DNA of 35,000 nucleotides from Theodoxus fluviatilis. Taxonomy: Eukaryota; Mollusca; Gastropoda; Cycloneritida; Neritidae. The notes under the pieces were generated by a model. It worked only from the letters and a program-made list of their open reading frames with translations. It ran no database searches and was not told the origin of the DNA. Numbering within the stretch: the first letter of the stretch is position 1; the number at the start of each line of letters is the position of its first letter. The stretch is from contig JAWQFJ010001830.1 in the NCBI GenBank assembly GCA_034096865.1, positions 52,501-87,500 of the forward strand, given 5' to 3'. The translations under genes were made by a program, and so were the position numbers. Below, piece after piece: positions 25,077-34,869 of the stretch.

Positions 25077-28055
25077 CCCGCTTCACGTCGGCGGCTCAGC
25101 GCTCAGCGACTTGACAGTCCCCCCCCCCCCCCCCGCTTGGCGCCGGCGGCTCAGCGCTTCGCGCCTGCGCAAACATCGCCATTTTCCTTCTTGTGCGTGT
25201 GTGCTACGCCTATTTCTTAAATGCTACTCCAAAAAGCTCTGGATGCTACTCTTTGGCATGATGGTGGGTTGGCAGCTCTGCATAGCCTACAAAGGTTGAT
25301 AGGCCACAAAATTCCATCCAATCCAGTCCAGTCCAGGGCCCGTATTCACAACGGCGATTTATCTTTTCAACACTCGATTTATCCCCTAGCCCCACGTTAT
25401 CTTGATCGGTTAGATAAGGTACGCTCGTCAGAGGATCCTAGGTTGCGCTTTGCTATATATACTGGTTTCCAGCCAAGGGAGAGTGGAACAGGCAGTTGGA
25501 ATCGTCTGAGTTTAGAGATAAATCGGGGTTAAAATAAATCGCCGATAAATCGCCGTTGTGCACCAGAATACAGTGTCATACAGATGACAAATTGATTAAA
25601 TACCTGCTGCAAAAAAAAAATGTCTTATTGCCACAAGCAGCACGTGTCACCATGACTGTCCACACAACAGCTGCTCTGTAGCCTTTCCACCGGCGAGGAC
25701 CCACAAGTCATGCTCCCATGTACCCCTTGTGGGTTGGGAGTCAGAATAGACCCACTGCGTCTCCCTACGTGCTTCGTGAGAGGCGAATATATAGGGACAT
25801 GGTGACTTGATTTACATTTACTTGACTCTTGTGATTTCTGTGCTTAATGGCCTTACATAGCCAACAAAGGCTGATGGGCCATAAAACACCATCCATCCAT
25901 CCTAAGAGGCAAATAAATAGGGAAATAGTCACTTGATTTGCGCTCTCCAATAAATTGTAGCAGTTTTGATGCTCATTGGTCTTACATTGCCTTTAAAGGC
26001 TGATGGGCCATAAAACTCCATCCACCCACCCACTCACCCACTCACCCACCCACCCACCCACCCATCCATCCTTCCATCCACCCACCCACCCACCCATCCA
26101 CCCACCCACCCACCCACCCACCCACCCACCCATCCTTCCATCCACCCACCCACCCATCCACCCACCCATCCACCAACCCACCCACCCACCCATCCACCCA
26201 TCCACCAACCCACCCACCCACCCACCCACCCACCCACCCACCCACCCACCACCCACCCATCCTTCCATCCACCCACCCACTCACCCACCCATCCTTCCAT
26301 CCACCCACCCACCCATCCACCCACTCACCCACCCATCCACCCACCCACCCACCCACCCATCCATCCATCCATCCATCCATCCACCCATCCGCCCACCCAC
26401 CCACCCACCCACCCACTCACCCACCCACCCACCCACCCATCAACCCACTTATCCACCCATCCACCCATCCACCCATCCACTCATCCATCCATCCACCCTT
26501 CCATCCACCAACCCATCCACCAACCCATCCACCCTCCCAACCTCCCCTACCCTCCCCTCCCCTCCCCTCCGCTCCCCTCCGCTCCCCTCCCCTCCCCTCC
26601 CCTCCCCTCCCCTCCCCTCCCCTCCCCTCCCCTCCCCTCCCCTCCCCTCCCCTCCCCCCCATCCATCCATCCATCCATCCATCCATCCATCTTGCTCTCA
26701 TGTGAATGTAACTCTCAGTGCAGCAGTCTTTTTGACTCACATGCGAAGCAAAAGTGAGTCTATGTACTCACCCGTTTCGTCCGTCCGGGCGTCCGGGCGT
26801 CCGAAAACTTTAACGTTGGAATTTTCTCGGAGACTATTAAGTCTATCAACACCAAATGTGGCATGATGGTGTATGATGACAAGACCTCAAAAAACACACA
26901 TAGTGACTTAACCTTGCTTCAAGGTCAAGGTCGCAGGGTCCATAAATGTTGTCTAAAAAACTGCCATTTTTCACATTTTCTCAATTTTCTCTGAAGTTTT
27001 TGAGATTGGATACCTCACCTATACATGGTATATATGGCAAAGTAAGCCCTATCTTTTGACACCAGTTTGACATACCTTGATTCAAGGTCAAGGTCACAGG
27101 AGCTCTTCAAAGTTGGATTGTATACATATTTTGAAGTGACCTTGACCCTGAACTATGGAAGATAAATGTTTCAAACTTAATAATTATGTGGGGCACATGT
27201 TATACTTTCATCATGAGACACATTTGGTCACATATCATCAAGGTCAAGGTCACTTTGACCCTTATGAAATGTGACCAAAATGGGGTAGTGAACCACTAAA
27301 AGTGACCATATCTCATGGTAGAAAGTGCCAATAAGCACCATTGTGCTTCCTATGTCTTGAAATAACAGCTTTGTGTTGCATGACCTTGGATGACCTTGAC
27401 CTTGGGTCAAGGCCACATGTATTTTGGTATAATAAATGTGTAAAGCATTTCTTAGTTTAGTGTATGGTGTCATTGCTAGGTGTAGTTGATTGGCCTTGAC
27501 CTTGAAGGTCACCTGAAGGTCAAGGTCATATAAAGGTCAAGGTCAAGCATGTGAGTCGTATGGGCTTTGCCCTTCTTGTTAGGGTTGTCTGGCATTGCAG
27601 TGTCGGTGTCGAACTGTTGCAGGTGCGAGTTCCACAGGGACAAAGATGCAGCCCTGTGTGCCATGGCCATTGTCAAGAAATACTGGTGAGTTGCACAGAC
27701 TGCTAACCTATTTTCCATGTGCATGGAAGCATCCTTGAGGAAGTCTGCAAGCCCTGTGTGTGTGTGTGTGTGTAAGATGCAGCCCTGTGTGCCATGGCCA
27801 TTGTCAAGAAATACTGGTGAGTTGCACAGACTGCTAACCTATTTTCCATGTGCATGGAAGCATCCTTGAGGAAGTCTGCAAGCCCTGTGTGTGTGTGTGT
27901 GTGTAAGATGCAGCCCTGTGTGCCATGGCCATTGTCAAGAAATACTGGTGAGTTGCACAGACTGCTAACCTATTTTCCATGTGCATGGAAGCATCCTTGA
28001 GGAAGTCTGCAAGCCCTGTGTGTGTGTGTGTGTGTGTGTTTGTGTCTGTCTGTCT

Positions 28056-28102
<47 letters not shown>

Positions 28103-31100
28103 TCTGTGTGTGTGTGTCTGTGTGTGTATCTGTGTGTGTGTGTCTGTGTGTGTGTGTGTGTCTGTGTGTGTGTCTGTGAGTGTTTGAGTGTTTGTGTGTG
28201 TGTGTGTGTGTCTGTGTGTGTGTCTGTGTGTGTGTGTGTCTGTGTGTGTGTGTGTTTGTGCGTTGTGTGTGTGTCTGTGTGTGTGTGTGTTGAGAATGGT
28301 TCTCAATAAAGGTATTCCGAGTCTTGTGGCACTGTGATGCATAGGTTTTGAGAGAATAGCAGTGATGGTTACACACATGCACACACACATACACACACAC
28401 ACACACGGGCACCTGCATACATGCATGCACACAAACACACACACGCACACATACAATAAATACATATGGACACACACGCGCCTACAAGGGTGACATTGGA
28501 ACACACATAAACTTGCTTATTTGACACGTGTGACTAAAAAGGAAAATGGACAAATAAAGGGTGAGAAATGCCCTGTGCTACATGGAAAATGCCTGTGTGT
28601 CTGTGAATAGTCTTCACGCTGTATTCCCCAGTGGGTTCAGGGTAAGAATTGACCCACAGCGTCTCCCAGTGTGATGCGTAAGAGGCGAATAATTAAGGAC
28701 ACCGTGACTTGATTTGCATTTACTCTAAACTGTTCTAGTGATTTTCGTGCTTAGTGGCCTTACGTTGCCTACAATGGCTGATAGGCCGTAAAACACCATC
28801 CATTCATCCATCTGTGCATCCATCCATCTGTGCATCCATCCATCCATCCATCCATCCATCCATCCATCCATCCATCCATCCATCCATCCATCCATCCCCA
28901 CTCTGTACACAGGAGTTTGCCAGTGGCCATGTCTTGGTACCTGCACAATTTGGAGGCGTTGCTGTAGTAATGTTTGTTGGGGAGTGAGGAGTTCAGAGAG
29001 GAGTTGAAGTTTTGCTTTGCCATTTGTGGATCGGCCATGCAGTCCCGACCCACTCCTCTCAGCTGGTGTTGGAGCCTCTGGCCAAGTGCAGGCCATAATG
29101 TGGCACATTCTAGTCGAACGGACCCCAACTTGAAAAACTGTCAGCAACGTTATGTTAGTGTCAGCACAAACAAGGTATTCTTCAATGGTCACTGTGTTCA
29201 CAGTGACGGAAGAATACCTAGTTTGTATTCACAGTGACTTTTAAAGAATACCTAGCTTGTATTCACAGTGACTTTTAAAGAATATCTAGATTGTATTCTA
29301 TCTAGCTTGTATTCATAGTGACTTTTAAAGAATATCTAGCTTGTATTCACAGTGACTTTTAAAGAATATCTAGCTTGTATTCATGGTGACTTTTAAAGAA
29401 TAAATATCTAGCTTGTATTCACAGTGACTTTTAAAGAATATCTAGCTTGTATTCTATCTAGCTTCTTCTTCTTCTTCTTCTTAGGTTTTTAAGGTAGCCA
29501 ACACCAACATACTGGTGAAACTGCTACACTTTTTTTGCATGCTGGGTATTTTGTCTGTGGCCGGCACTCACCCGTCGAGGACATGAGTGTCAGGATCTTT
29601 ATAGTGCGCGATTTTGATGTTTTATGAATGCGTATCACACACTAGGCCTCGGTTTATGAAGGTCTCATCCGAAGGACCTGGGGAGAAGCCCTGAGGAGGG
29701 CTGTTTTTGGCAGCCCTGAAGAGGGCCATTTGGTACCCGGTTTTACTCCTCGGGTGGAGAGAAGCAAATGCGAGTTAAGCATCTTGCTCAAGGATGCAAC
29801 ACTGTGGACCGCGCAGCTTCGAACGCCGTACCCACCAGTCGCAAGCGACCGTAAGTCCAGCGCGCTAACCACTCGGCCACTAGCTTGTATTCTATCTAGC
29901 TTGTATTCTATCTAGCTTGTATTCATAGTGACTTTTAAAGAATATCTAGCTTGTATTCATGGTGACTTTTAAAGAATATCTAGCTTGTATTCATAGTGAC
30001 TTTTAAAGAATACCTAGTTTGTATTCACAGTGACTTTTTATTTTTAAAAACTTGTTCGTGTTGAGGCATTAAATCAACAAACAAACCCAAAACAAACTTC
30101 AAATCATGGAGTTGTTGCCGTTTTTATTCTGCAGCTACGCCATGTCAGACATGCTGTCGGTGGTGTTCAACTTCGAGCTGACGACATCACACCTGCCCCA
30201 GGAAAGTGATCGCCCTTGTGCCATGGTGATTGATCCTGGAGATTCCTTTGGTGCTGTGTCTCGGTTCCCTGCCAGCGCCAGATCTACCCCCTCCAGACCC
30301 CTGCAACCCCCCTTCTCCCAGAGCTGGGAAGTGGATCAACGCTCGCAGGTAGGCATGCTGAGGCGTACCAAGTCTTGTGTTCATAGCAAGTCTTGTGTTC
30401 ATAGCTAGTTTTGTGTTCATAGCGAGTCTTGTGTTAATAGCAAGTCTTGTATTCATAGCAAGTCTTGTTTTCTTAGCTAGTTTTGCATTCATAGCAAGTT
30501 TTTCGTTCATAGCAAGTCTTGCGTTCATAACAAGTATTGTGTTCATAGCAAGTCTTGTGTTCATAGTGAGTCTTGTTTTCTTAGCTTGTTTTGTGTTCAT
30601 AGCAAATCTTGTGTTCATAGCAAGTTTTGTGTTCATAGCAAGTCTTGTCTTCATAGCAAGCCTTGGGTGCATAGCTAGTCTTGCGTTCATAGCTAGTTTT
30701 GTGTTCATCGCAAGTCTAGTGTTCAAAGCAAGCCTGGTGTTCATACCAAGTCTTGTGTTCATAGCTAGTTTTGTGTTCATAGCAAGCCTGGTGTTCATAG
30801 CAAGTCTTGTCTTCATAGCAAGTCTAGTGTTCATAGCAAGTCTTGTGTTCATAGCAAGTCTTGTGTTCATAGCAAGTCTTGTGTTCATAGCAAGTGTTGT
30901 GTTCATAGCAAGTGTTGTGTTCATAGCAAGTATTGTGTTCATACCAAGTCTTGTGATCATAGCAAGTCTTGTGTTCATAGCAAGTCTTGTGTTCAAAGCA
31001 AGCCTGGTGTTCATAGCAAGTCTTGTGTTCAAAGCAAGCCTGGTGTTCATAGCAAGTCTTGTGTTCATAGCTAGTTTTGTGTTCATAGCAAGTCTTGTGT

Positions 31101-34100
31101 TCATAGCAAGTCTTGTGTTCATACCAAGTCTTGTGTTCATACCAAGTCTTGTGTTCATAGCAAGTCTTGTGTTCATAGCAAGTCTTGCGTTCAGGCTGAT
31201 GTCACAGCCAGTTGTATGTTGTACACCATTTGCATGTACTATGCAGTCACCCATGCCTTGAAATGAATGCACACAGACACACATTTGATTTTCCAGTAGT
31301 AAACATATAAGGATACTTGCTGGGGCACCTCTGTGTTCATAGCAAGTCTTGTGTAACGTGTTCAGGCTGCTGTCACAGCCCCTCGTATGTCATGCAGTAT
31401 ATGTGAGTACTGATGCCGTTACCTGTAACAAAAAGTAAATGCACACAGAAACACATTCAGTATATGCAGTAGTAATCAAACCAAATTCATATGCACAAAC
31501 TGAAGTCCACCTGTGTACCTGAATATGCAAACACACATGTAGAAGTGAGGCAGGTATTCTCCCCCATGCCTTGAAGAAAATACACAGAAGCATGAATGCA
31601 CACACACATACATACACACACATGAACACGCACACATACATGCATGCACGCATGCACATACTCACACACACAAATACAGAAGCCTGCACTGTTTCTATGG
31701 GATAATTGTATGTGCATCGTGAGTGAGATATGTGGGGAAAAGGTGAGATAGGTGCGAGATGTGTCTCACTCAAACTACACACGTATCTCACACTAATGAA
31801 TAAAATGTATGTGTAGAGTGGGTGAGATGTCTTTGTAGTGTGAATGAGATGTGTAGTGTTAGAGAAATGTGTGTAGTGTGAATGAGATGTGTAGTAAGAG
31901 AGATGTGTGTAGTGCGAACGAGATGTGTAGTGTTGGAGAAATGTGTGTAGTGTGAATAAGATGTGTAGTGTTAAGAGAGATGTGTGTAGTGCAAATGAGA
32001 TGTGTAGTGTAAGAGAGATGCTTGTAGTGTGAATAAGATGTGTAGTGTAAGAGAGATGCGTGTAGTGTGAATAAGATGTGTAGTGTAAGAGAGATACGTG
32101 TAGTGTGAATAAGATGTGTAGTGTAAGAGAGATGGGTGAAGTGCGAACAAGATGTGTAGTGTAAGAGAGATGCGTGTAGTGTGAATGAGATGTGTAGTGT
32201 AAGAGAGATGCGTGTAGTGTGAATAAGATGTGTAGAGTAAGAGAGATGCGTGTAGTGTGAATAAGGTGTGTAGTGTAAGAGAGATGCGTGTAGTGTGAAT
32301 AAGATGTGTAGTGTAAGAGAGATGGGTGAAGTGCTAACAAGATGTGTAGTGTAAGAGAGATGCGTGTAGTGTGAATAAGATGTGTAGTGTAAGAGAGATG
32401 CGTGTAGTGTGAATAAGATGTGTAGTGTAAGAGAGATGCGTGTAGTGTGAATAAGATGTGTAGTGTAAGAGAGATGCGTGTAGTGTGAATAAGATGTGTA
32501 GTGTAAGAGAGATGCGTGTAGTGTGAATGAGATGTGTAGTGTAAGAGAGATGCGTGTAGTGTGAATAAGATGTGTAGAGTAAGAGAGATGCGTGTAGTGT
32601 GAATAAGGTGTGTAGTGTAAGAGAGATGCGTGTAGTGTGAATAAGATGTGTAGTGTAAGAGAGATGGGTGAAGTGCTAACAAGATGTGTAGTGTAAGAGA
32701 GATGCGTGTAGTGTGAATAAGATGTGTAGTGTAAGAGAGATGCGTGTAGTGTGAATAAGATGTGTGGTGTAAGAGAGATGGGTGAAGTGCTAACAAGATG
32801 TGTAGTGTAAGAGAGATGCTTGTAGTGTGAATAAGATGTGTAGTGTAAGAGAGATGGGTGAAGCAGACCTGTTTACCCTTCCGCAATTTGCGGAAATCTT
32901 CCGATTTTGAGTCCGAGTCTCCGCTTTTACGGACGTAAAATAAAATCTTCCGCGGCCGATATTTCGCTGAAAAAAATCGAAAGGGTGGTTGTTTGCACGA
33001 CGGCCGTGCGGATAGCTTCGCTGGTTGCAATTGTCGATTTGTTTGTTCTTATCATCGGCACGACCGGCGTGCAAATAACTTCCCTTTCGCGTCACGAATG
33101 TAAGGTCGTTTCTGATTGGCTCTTTGTTTAAATTGGGCCAATGAGAATTCGCAACGCACTGAGCCGTACCGGAAATGCATCGGAGAAAGTTCTTGCAAGC
33201 TTCTCACGTGCGAAATTTTGCAAGCTTCTCACGTGCGAAATTTTGAAAGCATGTCTGGCCACAAGAGAAACCACGAAACGGACGACGAGTGCGAAGATGG
33301 CCCACCAACTTCGAAAGTCGTTGCTAAAAAGCGATACGTGCAGAAATGGAGGCCAGAGTATCAAACCTCCTTTCCATCTTTGTGCAAGTCAAAGGATTTC
33401 GGCCCCACACATGCTTTTTGTCAGGTTTGCGAAAGCCACTTCCGAATCAGTCATGGGGGAAGAAACGATTGCGATCGGCACGTTAAAACAGCAATGCACA
33501 AGGAGAGGGAAAAAACTGTGAAGGAAAGGGCCAAAGCACCGTAGATTACAGAGTTTTTCCAAGGCCCCTCCACTTCTAGTTCCACATCATCGGAGTCCAA
33601 GTTGGGGGTTATCAGAGCCGAGGCACTGATGTGCCAATTGATCGCCAACAGCAACCTGTCTCTCTCTTCTGCTGACTACCTCACCAAGCTCTTCAAGGAA
33701 ATGTTTCCGGACTCAAAAATTGCTGCAAGTAAGCCATTTTGATGATGCTACCCTGAAGCAGCTCAAGAGTGCTTACTACTTGAGCCTCAACAAATGAACT
33801 GAAGCCATTCCAGTGATGTGTGTGTGTGTGTGTGTGTGAAGAGAGAGTGTGTGTGTATGTGTGAATCCTTTCTGACCAAGACAAGTGTGAAAAAAACTGG
33901 TGATTGTGCTTTGACAGTGACAAATTTTGTACCTAATTTTCGTGACTCTTTCTTCCATTCTATGGAGGCTTCAGTTAAGGAAATTGCTAGTTCATAAAAC
34001 GGTGAGTGTGTTTTTCTTTTCATTTTGGTATGATAATGTGTGAACAAGAATCTTCCTCTTGAAGATCAAAACCTTCCGCATTTTTCTGGTTATTTATCAA

Positions 34101-34815
34101 ATCTTCCGCATAAGGGTTTTTGGGGGTAAACAGGTCTGGTGAAGTGCTAACAAGATGTGTAGTGTAAGAGAGAAGCGTGTAGTCTGAATAAGATGTGTAG
34201 TGTAAGAGAGATGCGTGTAGTGTGAATAAGATGTGTAGTGTAAGAGAGATGCGTGTAGTGTGAATAAGATGTGTAGACTGTAGAGTAAGAGAGATGCGTG
34301 TAGTGTGAATAAGATGTGTAGTGTAAGAGAGATGCGTGTAGTGTGAATAAGATGTGTAGTGTAAGAGAGATGGGTGAAGTGCGAACAAGATGTGTAGTGT
34401 AAGAGAGATGCTTGTAGTGTGAATGAGATGTGTAGTATAAGAGAGTTGTGTGTGGTGTGAAATGCATCTGTAATATAGTTGCGATAAGTGTATAGAGTGA
34501 CAACATACAATGACAGAAATGTGGTGAATGTTTTATGAGTGAGATGTTTACACACAGTGATGGTAATGGCCGTGTTGACTGTTGTGACCAGAGCCGGGTC
34601 AGTCAGGAGGAGGTGTTCTACAGCGACGAGGAAGATGAGGAGGAAGATGAGGAGGAAGGGGAGTGCAGGCAGCCTGCTGTCCGTCTTCCCAAAGCCCCAG
34701 CCCGTAAGTAGCAGCAGTAGTAGTAATAGTAGAAGTGGCAGTAGTTTGTGTGTGTGTGTGTTCGAGTGCATGTATGTGAGTGTGCATGTGTGTGTGATTG
34801 TGAGAGAGAGATACA

Positions 34816-34869
<54 letters not shown>

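Noticed and set aside
26003..26866. Pro/Thr/His-rich 287-codon ORF and Gly/Trp-rich - strand ORFs
   Set aside because: CCAC/CCAT and CCCCT microsatellites.
27622..27685. Exon 9 starting at the nearer acceptor GTTGCAG (27621)
   Set aside because: It would start in phase 2 while exon 8 ends in phase 1; the acceptor at 27600 restores the frame and adds the conserved SN..(C/R)C stretch before EFH.
29800..29879. tRNA gene on the - strand
   Set aside because: A box is good, but the B box and cloverleaf are degraded and the sequence continues into a SINE body with an (AAG)n tail and target duplication.
30187..31284. 365-codon - strand ORF (LAMNTR repeats) and its + strand twin (VFIASL)
   Set aside because: Product of the 18-bp array, open on both strands only because the unit lacks stops and is a multiple of three. 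It also overlaps a real mael exon on the other strand.
31390..33030. 546-codon ORF on the - strand ([17 protein letters not shown] repeats)
   Set aside because: It is the 38-bp minisatellite read in a stop-free way; the period is not a multiple of three, so the 'protein' cycles through all frames. No domain outside the repeat.
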